Below are positions 45,155 to 53,237 of a stretch of 64,000 nucleotides of DNA, piece after piece (position 1 is the stretch's first letter; each line of letters opens with the position of its first letter). The position numbers and the translations under genes were made by a program. This stretch comes from Planctomycetaceae bacterium (GTDB taxonomy: Bacteria; Planctomycetota; Phycisphaerae; Tepidisphaerales; Tepidisphaeraceae). The notes below the pieces were generated by a model, which saw nothing but the letters and a program-made list of their open reading frames with translations, ran no database searches and had not been told where the DNA came from. The stretch lies in assembly GCA_027487775.1 (NCBI GenBank), contig JAIYCY010000010.1, positions 54,103 to 118,102 on the forward strand, given 5' to 3'.

Positions 45155-46978
45155 TTATGATTCTCGATGCTGTGTTCGCGATCGACGACGCACGAGCAAA
45201 CCGCCGCCGATCAGCATCCATCCGAACGCCGTCGGCTCAGGAACGATCAGCACATATCGGCCCGCCCCCGGCTCATGCTTCAGCGTGAACATTTGATCAC
45301 CCACCATCACGTCATATGTGCCATAGAACCCTGTCCAATCAAATGTCCCAGCCGTCGCAATGCCCGTCTCACGTGTATCGAACGCGCCGTTCATTAGATT
45401 CAGATACGCTTCGCCCGCAGGTGTGAGATTCCAATGGAGATCATACAACGCACCTGCCGGCGCGTCGGCCCAGATGCTGCCGGCCCAAAAGCCCCAAAGC
45501 GTCATGCCCGTCGCCTGTGGACTTCCGAAGACCAATCGAAGCGTGTCCGTCAACACGGTGGCAGCCCGCGCTGCAATCTCATCACTCGAACCCGCGCCGT
45601 TGGGCTTCACGCCAAACTCTGTCAGCTCAAGGTCCAATCCAAGCACGCTGAGATTGGCAAGCGCACCTGCGATCCGCGCGGGGCTGTGTTGATTGAAGGC
45701 CGTTCCGTAGTTGTTGTTTGCGTAGTATTGGACGCCGATGCCATCGATCCCTGCACCAGCGGACTGAAGTCGCTGTACATGCTGCCTGTACCAGTTCGCA
45801 TAGGCATCGTTCCCCGTCTCGGCCAGCACGTTGTATTCATTGACGAATCGCTTCAGCCTGGCATTCCCGCCTTGTGTCGCTGCCAACGCGACGGCGTTGT
45901 AGACCTCTGCGACACCTGCGTCCCCGATGGCGGAGAGATACTGCGTCGTATGAAAGCTTTCGTTGTAGACGTCCAACTGATCGTGATGGAGGGCGCGATC
46001 GCGGACGTAATACTGGATCCGCTGCTCGATCTCTGCGTCGAGTTGCTCCCGCGCTGATTGATCCGTCGCAGCCGATGCGAGCAGGTTGTTGATGTATGTC
46101 GGTTGCTGGCTCCCCCAGATCAGATTGTGTCCTCGCATGCGAAGTCCGTTTGCGGTCGCGAATTGTCGCATGCGGTCGAGCCCGCCCATGGTGAGGATGT
46201 TCTGTGTTGCCTCATTGTTCGCCCATTTTCCTGCGTTTTCTGGCGTGATGCTGTTGAATCGCAGGGTTCGCAGGGCGTTCTGAAACTGCCCGGCGGTCGA
46301 GCTGGCGGACGGATTGTTCGCCACGAACGTGTTGACGCTGCTCGTCGAAGTGCCAGGCACTGCGGTTCCGAATCGAAAATCGTGTTCACGAAGGCGAACG
46401 CTCACCGGCGTTCCGTCCGCGGCGCCTCTGATATCAAGTGTCGCGCGTCCCCGGCGATAATGTGTGATGTACGTATCCGCAGCCGCGAGTGCGTTGGCGT
46501 TGCTGTTGATGTTTGAAATGCCCGCGCCGGTGACGTAGAGATCTTGAACCGTCAGCCTGCGCGAACTTGATGCGAAGGGATCATTGGCATATTCCACGCG
46601 CACCATGTGCGTGCCGGCGGGTAGTGACAGTGTTTGTGTGTAAGTCGCTGCTGCAGTTCCGACGGTCCATCCGCTTCGCATATTGTTGACCGCGAGGTTC
46701 ATACGCGGAAAGACTCCGCCGTCCGATTCGCCGGTGGCGCGGATGCCAAGCGTGACCTCGCCCGGCTCGGTCAGCGTGATGTAGGTGCCGACGAATCCGT
46801 TTTGATTCAGTCGCCATTGTGTCGTTGCGACGGCAGTTCCTTGTGAACGCAGCGCGAGTTGAGAAGCGTTCAAAGTTGTCTGCGCGTCACTCGCAGTCAC
46901 CATCGATCCGGTCACGATGAACAACGCGCCGATGATGACGTACGAGTTGCGCGGGGTCGGATGCTTGATCTGAACCAT
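45155..46978 (-). CDS. GH10 endo-1,4-beta-xylanase with N-terminal beta module and PEP-CTERM tail
   Basis: A 607-residue protein. Start ATG 46978 has GAGGAG about 7 nt upstream. The signal peptide is VIIGALFIVTGSMVTASDAQ. Residues about 34-150 form a beta-sandwich (RLNQNGFVGTYITLTEPGEV, AGTHMVRVEYAND) like xylan-binding CBM60/36-type modules. The GH10 barrel (about 165-560) starts LREHDFRFGTAVPG. The acid/base Glu is about 340 in QLDVYNESFH, where Tyr replaces the usual Val/Trp before Asn-Glu; the nucleophile Glu is about 454 in LDLELTEFGVKP; GHNLIWGSQQP and GMTLWGFWAG are conserved. The tail VPEPTAFGWMLIGGGLLVRRR is PEP-CTERM, so this copy is probably retained at the surface, unlike the GH10 at 41.8 kb. 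Confidence 0.92.
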   Translation of the reverse strand: MVQIKHPTPRNSYVIIGALFIVTGSMVTASDAQTTLNASQLALRSQGTAVATTQWRLNQNGFVGTYITLTEPGEVTLGIRATGESDGGVFPRMNLAVNNMRSGWTVGTAAATYTQTLSLPAGTHMVRVEYANDPFASSSRRLTVQDLYVTGAGISNINSNANALAAADTYITHYRRGRATLDIRGAADGTPVSVRLREHDFRFGTAVPGTSTSSVNTFVANNPSASSTAGQFQNALRTLRFNSITPENAGKWANNEATQNILTMGGLDRMRQFATANGLRMRGHNLIWGSQQPTYINNLLASAATDQSAREQLDAEIEQRIQYYVRDRALHHDQLDVYNESFHTTQYLSAIGDAGVAEVYNAVALAATQGGNARLKRFVNEYNVLAETGNDAYANWYRQHVQRLQSAGAGIDGIGVQYYANNNYGTAFNQHSPARIAGALANLSVLGLDLELTEFGVKPNGAGSSDEIAARAATVLTDTLRLVFGSPQATGMTLWGFWAGSIWADAPAGALYDLHWNLTPAGEAYLNLMNGAFDTRETGIATAGTFDWTGFYGTYDVMVGDQMFTLKHEPGAGRYVLIVPEPTAFGWMLIGGGLLVRRRSRTQHRES

Positions 46979-46993
46979 GGGCCGCTCCTCGGG

Positions 46994-47053
46994 AAAAAAA
47001 TGGGATCGGCCGGCGCGTTGTGATTGAGAGTTTCTTGACCACGCGCCGGCCGA
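46994..47053 (-). terminator. 12-bp perfect hairpin with T run just before a GH10 start
   Basis: TCGGCCGGCGCG and CGCGCCGGCCGA (47042-47053 and 47006-47017) enclose a 24-nt loop; on the minus strand TTTTTTT follows at 46994-47000, and the GAGGAG ribosome site begins about 4 nt later. It can terminate the PEP-CTERM gene ending at 47196, but its contact with the next ribosome site also fits a leader attenuator. Confidence 0.85.
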
Positions 47054-47195
47054 ACCGTCGGCATATCGATCCGGCCTCGATGAGAGAGCCTTCGATCGAT
47101 GAGCCGTGGATTCGCAAATCATCGCCATGCTCATTCGCTGCATGAGGGCATGGACTCGGATGAGTCGATAAACTCAGGCATTGAATTGAATCCGA

Positions 47196-47897
47196 TCAAC
47201 GGCGACGCAGTGCGAGCGCACCGAGGCCGAGCAGGGACGCGAGCGTGGCGGGCTCGGGGATGACGACCAGTCGCACGTTGTCGATGGCCTTAAGCGCGCG
47301 GTTGCTGTCGTTGGTGCTGAACCACATCTGGAGATAAGCCGGCGCGGTACCGCCGTGCCCGTCGCGCCAGGCGCGGTAGTCGATCATGATCGATGTTCGC
47401 GTTTGGACGCCGCTTCCAGCCGGTGCCCAGCCGACGCTGGTTCCGCCCGGATCGAACGAGCTCAGCCCGACCGGTGTGCCATTGTTGAAGTTCTGTTGGA
47501 ACGACTGCAGGCCGTTGCTGTTGTAGCTCGACTGCAGGATCACTTGGAAGAGTTGGCTGAATCCCCCGCCGGCGGGATTCGTGGGTGTTCCGCGGTAGAT
47601 CATGTCGAACATGATCGCGTCGTGGGCGTAGAAGTCGGCCACACGACCGGCGGTTGAGAAGCTGTATCCAAAGCTGTCACTGAACCCAGCGAGATTCGTC
47701 TCGAGTGCCCCGCCGTCGCCTGAGGTGTCGAGATCCGGCACGGTATAAACCGAGCCACCCAGTGCTTGCACGCCCGCACTCCATCGTCCCCAGCCATTCT
47801 CTGCGACTCCACCAGCAAAGTTGCCGATCGTCACCGTGCCCGAAACTGCCGACGTGATCGCCAATGACGCAGTTGCTGCAACAATCATCGCTCGCAT
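47196..47897 (-). CDS. PEP-CTERM secreted protein, unknown function
   Basis: A 233-residue protein from ATG 47897, with GGAGGTGGAGGAAGG directly upstream; a longer frame to 48002 is open but polar. The signal peptide is MRAMIVAATASLAITSAVSG. The middle is beta-rich (FSQLFQVILQSSYNSNGLQSFQ, TRTSIMIDYRAWRDG, ALKAIDNVRLVVIPEP), ending as in choice-of-anchor or concanavalin-like PEP-CTERM proteins that have NVRL just before the tail. The tail is IPEPATLASLLGLGALALRRR. It precedes the PEP-CTERM GH10 on the same strand. Role unknown; possibly carbohydrate binding. Confidence 0.85.
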   Translation of the reverse strand: MRAMIVAATASLAITSAVSGTVTIGNFAGGVAENGWGRWSAGVQALGGSVYTVPDLDTSGDGGALETNLAGFSDSFGYSFSTAGRVADFYAHDAIMFDMIYRGTPTNPAGGGFSQLFQVILQSSYNSNGLQSFQQNFNNGTPVGLSSFDPGGTSVGWAPAGSGVQTRTSIMIDYRAWRDGHGGTAPAYLQMWFSTNDSNRALKAIDNVRLVVIPEPATLASLLGLGALALRRR

Positions 47898-48592
47898 GAC
47901 CTTCCTCCACCTCCCGAAACCCCGGCGAGCCTCGGAAGAAAACGTGTTGGTTCGCCAGACAGCCTTCAAGGACGCGAAACCGCGAACCACCCGGCCAGCC
48001 ACTCCAACTTCGGCCTATGGGTCAGTCGATCGGCAACCCACCGATCACCTCCGGGCCCGCTGGATGTAGCTTCCTTGTTTCGCAGTATCGTCCCAACCCT
48101 CGCGCCCGCCGCACGGGCCATTTACAGGTTGATCCTCGCGACCGCTCAGCACCACCGGACGCCGGTCCGGAACTCTCCTTTTCTCGCACCGCTCACCCCA
48201 CGATCTGGACGACACACGCCGTCCGACATCGACCACAAGGCAAGCGTGTACCCAACATACCCTGCAACCCACCCCTGTCAAGCCAAATTTGCCTTAGGTA
48301 ATCGGATTCTTAAGTGCGCGGCCGCCGCGCATGCGGATGTCCCGGCCCCACCGCCGGGCTGACAAGATCGCCCATGCTCAAAACTCCCACATGTCGACAA
48401 CCAAAGCCCCAGGCTTCGATCCTCAATACCCCACACCCCAGACGTGACTCATCGCACCATCGATCGACGGCCAAGCAACCCCTTACAATGGACAGGCATG
48501 TAAGACCGGTAGACCGACGACCGAAGTCTGACGATCAACGCGTCAACCCACCGTCTCGACGGTTTCCCCAAATGACATCGAGCCCCCAACAC
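47898..48592 (-). promoter_or_regulatory. promoter, half operator and about 350-nt leader of the PEP-CTERM gene
   Basis: On the minus strand TTGACA (48276-48281), 16-nt spacer, TATGTT (48254-48259). Upstream of the -35 box GAATCCGATTAC (48298-48309) keeps one intact half (CGATTAC) of the operator at 34.9/45.0 kb. Transcription would start near 48247, leaving about 350 nt before ATG 47897. No gene was recognised in the rest of the interval (48310-48592); the plus-strand frames there are antisense shadows of the neighbouring gene. Confidence 0.55.
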
Positions 48593-49699
48593 TCAATCGC
48601 GCGGCCGACGTGGCTCGCCATCTTCCCGACCCGGTCCCCCATCGCCTCTGCGTGGGCCTTCGTCGCCTCTGCGTTGGCCTTCGTCGCCTCTGCGTTGGCC
48701 TTCGTCGCCTCTGCGTTGGCCTTCGCCGGTGCCCGGGCCGATGCCTTGTTCCATCATCTCCCGACGGCGCTGGAGTTGTTCCATCTGTTCGCGGAACTGC
48801 CTTTCGCGGCTTTCCACGAACTCATCGAACTTCTGCCGATCGTCGTTCAGCAATTTCTCTTCGCGCTCCAGAGCCGCACGGAGTCGACTCAAGCGCGTTT
48901 CGCGCTCGGCAAAATTGTTCTCCACAAACTGCCGCAACAACCCGCGGATCGTTTCCCGTCGTTCCGGCGTATCGCCTTCCCGCCGCATCGCGTCAAACTG
49001 CTCCAAGATCGAGTCTTCGAGCTTGAACTGATCGAGCGCGAACTTAAACAGCTCCGGCCCTTGGGCTTGCCCTTCCAGCATCCGACGATGCCCACTGGCA
49101 AGGCGAAACCGCAACATCCTCGCCGCCCGACTATCTGACCCCATTCGGGATTCGACTTCCTGATACATCTTCAGTCGATACGGTGCGTATTCGCCGAGAA
49201 ACTGCACAACCTCGTCCCACTCTTCTGAACTGACGACGCGAAAGTCCACCGTCCTGTCCGGCCCGGCAGGGCCCATCCCTCGCCCCGGCCCCATCGCCCC
49301 GCCGTTCATACGATTGCCCGATCGCTCCTCGGACATCTCCTCCAAGAATTCGCGTAGCCGCGACCTTCGCTCGGGCCCGGCCCCCGCAGCCCGATCTTCG
49401 CCCTCCGCATGGGCGGGCCCGGGTTCTTCGCCGGTCTTCTGAGCCGCGCCGGGCTCACTGTTTTGCACTTGCACGGCCTCGGCGGCGTCAGTTTGATTCG
49501 CATCCGTGGCAGGTTCAGCCTCCGTCACGGGAGCGACGGCGGTAGCCTCTCCGGCAGCGGCGGGTTCGGTCACCGGCGCGGATGCCGCATCCTGCTCGCC
49601 GGTCGCATCTGCGCCTCGCGCGCTCGAGCCCATGAGGCTCATCGCGACCATCATCGCCGCGCACCAGACCAGCCCGCGCCGACCGATGCCCCCGCCCAT
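48593..49699 (-). CDS. secreted helical Glu/Arg-rich protein of an ECF sigma locus, with RRGDEGQ repeats
   Basis: About 368 residues if started at ATG 49699, giving an immediate signal peptide (GLVWCAAMMVAMSLMGSSARGADA). The frame is open to 50053, but codons 49700-49820 lie in a tandem repeat and look non-coding; MMKKHLGVDFG at 49873 is an alternative. The mature chain has an Ala/Glu/Thr/Pro-rich linker (about 25-110), then mostly long helices (LREFLEEMSEERS, EVESRMGSDSRAARMLRFRLA, ETRLSRLRAALEREEKLLNDD) and a coiled coil, then a repetitive charged tail, RRGDEGQ three times. No family recognised. It follows sigma and anti-sigma-like genes on the same strand and may be a periplasmic sensor analogous to CnrX/CpxP-type helical proteins; that is inference. 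Confidence 0.65.
   Translation of the reverse strand: MGGGIGRRGLVWCAAMMVAMSLMGSSARGADATGEQDAASAPVTEPAAAGEATAVAPVTEAEPATDANQTDAAEAVQVQNSEPGAAQKTGEEPGPAHAEGEDRAAGAGPERRSRLREFLEEMSEERSGNRMNGGAMGPGRGMGPAGPDRTVDFRVVSSEEWDEVVQFLGEYAPYRLKMYQEVESRMGSDSRAARMLRFRLASGHRRMLEGQAQGPELFKFALDQFKLEDSILEQFDAMRREGDTPERRETIRGLLRQFVENNFAERETRLSRLRAALEREEKLLNDDRQKFDEFVESRERQFREQMEQLQRRREMMEQGIGPGTGEGQRRGDEGQRRGDEGQRRGDEGPRRGDGGPGREDGEPRRPRD
48643..48726. repeat. coding 21-bp tandem repeat, four units
   Basis: Four 21-bp units (plus strand CGCCTCTGCGTTGGCCTTCG plus one base) at 48643, 48664, 48685 and 48706, encoding RRGDEGQ on the minus strand. The middle units are identical at DNA level, so the expansion is recent and copy number may vary between strains. 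Confidence 0.9.
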
Positions 49700-49730
49700 C
49701 CCGGCAACATGCCCGCGCTTTTCGCCCGCG

Positions 49731-49819
49731 CGCGCAGCCCTCACTTGCGTATCGATCTCACCCGCTCGCGCGTCGTTCTCACACCCTCGCACACTGATTC
49801 CGCACGTTCGCGCACACGT
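49731..49819. repeat. degenerate repeat of about 22 bp with GTGTGCGCGAACG core
   Basis: On the minus strand three to four degenerate units (GTGTGCGCGAACGTGCGGAA, GTGTGCGAGGGTGTGAGAAC, CGCGCGAGCGGGTGAGATCG) with 21-23 bp period. It resembles the arrays at 2.3 and 15.9 kb and lies just upstream of the preferred start of the secreted helical protein. Confidence 0.6.
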
Positions 49820-50116
49820 TCCGAGCGCCCTGTAATCGGACCCGAAATCGACGCCTAAATGCTTTTTCATCATGATATTAGACCCCAAAAAACCGGGCCA
49901 AGTTACGCCCGCTTCACGCTCACTGGTGCGGCGAATCGTCGTCGGCGTTGCGGGTTTCATCCTGTTTGGTCCGTCGGTCATGGTTTTACTCACTCGCTCA
50001 TCGATCTGGTCATGCCTCGAAGCGTCATGTGTCGCAAAAGACAACCCAACCATCTAGCCAAACAGTTCCAAGAGTCGCAGACACGTTAATTCGTCCTGTC
50101 AGACGCGTGATGGAGT

Positions 50117-50686
50117 TTAGTTCGAGAAATCCAGTTCAAACATCAGGTCTTCGCGAAGGCTGGTCAGGGCTGCCAATTCCGTGTCAAACTCGTTCTCCAG
50201 TCCGAGGCGGTTGGATTCCGGCGCTCGGAAGACATCCGACCAAGTGCCCGGATAGCTGACCAGTGCGGTTTCTTCCTGGTAGGTGGGGAGATTGCTCGAC
50301 GCGATCAAGACTTCAGGATCGCGATTGGCGAGAAAGACCGAGACGCCCAGCAATGCCGCCGCCGCGATGCCCACACCCCACGCCCAGCGCGGCACACCCG
50401 CACCCGTCGACTTTGTCACGGTCTGCGCACCAGCGGCCCGGACGAGCGCCTGCTTCCTGAAGCCCGCCAGCGTTCGCAATTTCACGCTCGGCTGGCCCGC
50501 TTCCTTCAGCGCCGCCGTCGCGTCTTGCTCGAGCAGTCCCTCCATGGCCGAAATCTCGCGCCATTCCTCCGCCAATCCCGCGTCGCTGGCGATCCGCGCA
50601 CGCAGCGCCTCCGCCTCGACGGTTGACAACTCGCCGCTCGCCAGCAGCAGCAACTTCTCTGAATTCGACAGTTCACGTTGGTTCAT
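50117..50686 (-). CDS. anti-sigma factor-like single-pass membrane protein
   Basis: A 189-residue protein from ATG 50686. The cytoplasmic N-terminal 80 residues (LSNSEKLLLLASGELSTVEAEALRARIASDAGLAEEWREI) have the helical layout of anti-sigma domains, but no ZAS zinc motif (HxxxCxxC) is present. One membrane helix follows (WAWGVGIAAAALLGVSVFLA, about residues 101-120), then a short periplasmic part (LPTYQEETALVSYPGTWSDVF). It lies 109 bases after the ECF sigma gene on the same strand, so it is the likely membrane anchor and inhibitor of that sigma factor. Confidence 0.72.
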   Translation of the reverse strand: MNQRELSNSEKLLLLASGELSTVEAEALRARIASDAGLAEEWREISAMEGLLEQDATAALKEAGQPSVKLRTLAGFRKQALVRAAGAQTVTKSTGAGVPRWAWGVGIAAAALLGVSVFLANRDPEVLIASSNLPTYQEETALVSYPGTWSDVFRAPESNRLGLENEFDTELAALTSLREDLMFELDFSN

Positions 50687-50795
50687 CGCACACCTGCCTT
50701 CTTCCTTCCCTCAAGCCGCAAACCTCCAGATCACTCTTACCGATCACAATACGCTTCATTTGAATCCCAAACACTCGATTCCATGGCCGCACGTT

Positions 50796-51497
50796 TCACC
50801 TTACCTCACCGTTCAGGCTCACTTTCAGCTTTTGCATCGCCTTGTGCATTCGACCCAGTGCGGTATTCAGCGGACAACCGAGCAGTTCTGCGATCTCAGT
50901 AAACTTCAGTCCCGCGTAGTACCTCAACATCACGATTTCCCGCTGCGACTCCGGCAGTTGATCGATCGCATCCCTCACCCGCGCCGACTCGTCACCCGAC
51001 TCCATCCGCTGCGACGCCTCCGGCGACGATTCGTCCCTGACCAGTCTCAGCCCATCAAACGCCCGTTTCTCTCGATCCCTATGCCGCCAAAGGTCGTGTG
51101 CCTTGTTCGTCGCGATCCTAAAGAGCCAGGCCTTGAATCCCGACCCCGGCATCACGACCACCATCGCCGTCTCACCCTGCCGATGCGCGTCCCGCACCGC
51201 GTCAGGCCTGAACTGATTCGCATGCTCGAGCACGCTAAGCCATGTCTGTTGCAACGCCTCCTCCGCCCGCTGCGGACTGGAAAGATGCCGGGTCAGATAA
51301 CGCATCAACGGCGCGTGATACCTCTGCACAAGCATCTCACCGGCGAGCCGATCTCCAGAACGCAGTCCCGCGAGCAAAACTTCGTCCGACGGACCTGCCT
51401 CCGAAGTCTCTTGATTATCAACACTTAGGCGCATTCCCCCGTACACGGCATCGTCCGCCTGCGTCGGTCGGGTCTTCGGAAGTGGCTCTGCCATCAT
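50796..51497 (-). CDS. ECF-type RNA polymerase sigma factor
   Basis: A 233-residue protein. Region 2: DRLAGEMLVQRYHAPLMRYLTRHL, AEEALQQTWLSVLEHANQF and FKAWLFRIATNKAHDLWRHRDREK, the conserved core- and -10-binding helices. Region 4: IDQLPESQREIVMLRYYAGLKFTEIAELLGCPLNTALGRMHKAMQKL, the -35-binding HTH. A 35-residue insertion between 2.2 and 2.3 (RPDAVRDAHRQGETAMVVVMPGSG) is unusual. Start ATG 51497 (or 51494); a later ATG at 51434 is also possible. Upstream of the anti-sigma-like gene and a secreted partner. Confidence 0.93.
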   Translation of the reverse strand: MMAEPLPKTRPTQADDAVYGGMRLSVDNQETSEAGPSDEVLLAGLRSGDRLAGEMLVQRYHAPLMRYLTRHLSSPQRAEEALQQTWLSVLEHANQFRPDAVRDAHRQGETAMVVVMPGSGFKAWLFRIATNKAHDLWRHRDREKRAFDGLRLVRDESSPEASQRMESGDESARVRDAIDQLPESQREIVMLRYYAGLKFTEIAELLGCPLNTALGRMHKAMQKLKVSLNGEVR

Positions 51498-51847
51498 CTA
51501 ATCCACCGGTAGAACGCAGTCGGCCGCCAATTATTGCCCCGCCCGATCGCCAGATCAGCCTCCTGGGGCATCTTTTGATCCGCTACCACCACCCGCCAAC
51601 CCTCCGCCGTCGCACGCGCGATCAAGCCTACCCAATCTGCCGAGCAAGCATAACACGACCAGCCGACCTTGTCGCGCTCGCGCGGGCGTCGGAAAACTGC
51701 GATTTGGTCATTTCTCTCTGCACGCGTGCGAATCCGTGGTAGAGATCAGTTGAAGATCCGGCAAGATTTTCTAACACCCGTCAGCAACGCGCTGACACAC
51801 ACGCAGTGCCTTTTGCTCCGAGGGAGAGCCTTTGTCTACAAGTGATC
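51498..51847. other. divergent intergenic region with small palindrome
   Basis: A 350-base region between the ECF sigma gene and the acyltransferase. GTCAGC (51780-51785)/GCTGAC (51791-51796) with a 5-nt loop lies about 50 bases upstream of the acyltransferase start and may be an operator. No gene recognised; the plus frame from 51242 is a shadow of the sigma gene. Confidence 0.45.
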
Positions 51848-53152
51848 ATGAACAACTCACCTGAAACCACCTCCAAGGGTTCCAACACCCGGGCGGGAAC
51901 ATCCCAGGTCCCGCGCGATCCCTTCGCGCGGCGTGAAGCGGTGATCCGATCGCTCCCCAAGCCCGGCGTCGCTCGTACCGTCGATCCCGACCAGGGCGTC
52001 TCCACGCCTTCATCTCCCAAAACTCACCTTGCCTACGGCGACGTGATTCGCATCGTCGGCATCGCTGCCGTCGTGATCGGTCACGTCTGCTCGGACATCG
52101 TCTACGACCTGCCGATGAAGCGCGAAGTTCCGCCGGTCTCTGAGTCACAGTGGTGGTACGCACTCTCGATCGACAGCTTCAGCCGGTTTGCTGTGCCGCT
52201 CTTTGTGATGCTTAGCGGAGCGTTGCTGCTTCGGCGCGGTTCATCGAGCCAGACGCCCATCGACTTTTATAAACGTCGACTGAGCCGCATCGGGGTGCCT
52301 GCGATCTTTTGGGCGCTGGCATTTTTCGCACTAGTTGTTCGACATGACGTGATGGCGGGTCAAATCCCGGAGAACGGTCTGCGTCGATTGGCTTCCGGCG
52401 AGCCCGCCGCCCATTTGCACTTTTTGTTTCGCATCGCAGGTCTGTATCTCTTCACGCCGTTTATTCGCGCCTTCATCGACGCCGTCAGTCGCCAAACGGT
52501 CGTCCGGACCACCGCGCTCTGCCTGCTGATCGCGGGCCTCGATGCCATGCTCAGGCCTTGGCTGCGCACTGTCGTTCTCGACGGAAACATCGGCAGCGCG
52601 TCCGGCAGTTTTGCCGCCATGTTCGTCCCGTTTCTCGGATACTTCCTCCTGGGGCACGTCATGTCGGCGATGCGCTTCAGTCGGCCGCATCAACTGCTGA
52701 TGATCGTGGCGCTGCTTGGCTCTGTGGCGGGCATTGTGCTGGGCACGGGTTATCTGCATGCTCACTTCGGGTACACCTCGCCGGACGATTTGCGATCGAC
52801 GTACTTTCTGGATCTGCTGAACCCGCTTCGCATCGTGATCGCGTTTTGCGCGTTCGGTCTGATTCGGACGTGGTTTGACCACCCCTGGCCTGCGTCGCGA
52901 CTCTGGGGCTTCGTCTCCTCGACACTCGCGCCGGCCACGCTGGGTGTTTACCTCGTGCATCCGCTCTTCCAGGGCGTGTTTGAAAAGCTCAGACTCGATC
53001 CGCGCACGATCGGCGTATGGGTCGGCGTGCCGCTCAACGCGATGCTTGTGACTGTCGCAAGCTTCGTCTTTACGCTCGTCATGATGCGTCTGCCGCTGCT
53101 GAATTGGATCGTGGGCGCTCGCATCGAACGCAAAGCCTCGCCTGTGAAATGA
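51848..53152 (+). CDS. acyltransferase 3 family membrane protein (OafA/WecH-like)
   Basis: About 434 residues from ATG 51848 (MNNSPETTSKG); GTG 51806 would add 14 residues. After a 70-residue polar N-terminus come about ten hydrophobic segments. Motifs: YGDVIRIVGIAAVVIGHV (His in the first helix, the proposed catalytic residue), FSRFAVPLFVMLSGALLLRR (PLFVMLSG is the family hallmark), FYKRRLSRIGVPAIFWALAFF, and TLGVYLVHPLFQ near the C-terminus. Such enzymes O-acylate surface sugars using acyl-CoA; the WecH branch acetylates enterobacterial common antigen. Substrate unknown. Confidence 0.88.
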   Translation: MNNSPETTSKGSNTRAGTSQVPRDPFARREAVIRSLPKPGVARTVDPDQGVSTPSSPKTHLAYGDVIRIVGIAAVVIGHVCSDIVYDLPMKREVPPVSESQWWYALSIDSFSRFAVPLFVMLSGALLLRRGSSSQTPIDFYKRRLSRIGVPAIFWALAFFALVVRHDVMAGQIPENGLRRLASGEPAAHLHFLFRIAGLYLFTPFIRAFIDAVSRQTVVRTTALCLLIAGLDAMLRPWLRTVVLDGNIGSASGSFAAMFVPFLGYFLLGHVMSAMRFSRPHQLLMIVALLGSVAGIVLGTGYLHAHFGYTSPDDLRSTYFLDLLNPLRIVIAFCAFGLIRTWFDHPWPASRLWGFVSSTLAPATLGVYLVHPLFQGVFEKLRLDPRTIGVWVGVPLNAMLVTVASFVFTLVMMRLPLLNWIVGARIERKASPVK

Positions 53153-53237
53153 TGCGAGAGAGGGAATGTCCGTCTCGGTGTGCGACAATCCTCACAAGGC
53201 ACTCGTCCGCTCGCGGGTGTTGCGGTAGGCTGATGAC

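Noticed and set aside
52331..53188. 285-codon minus-strand frame
   Set aside because: Antisense to the acyltransferase, very His/Arg/Gln-rich, no motif.
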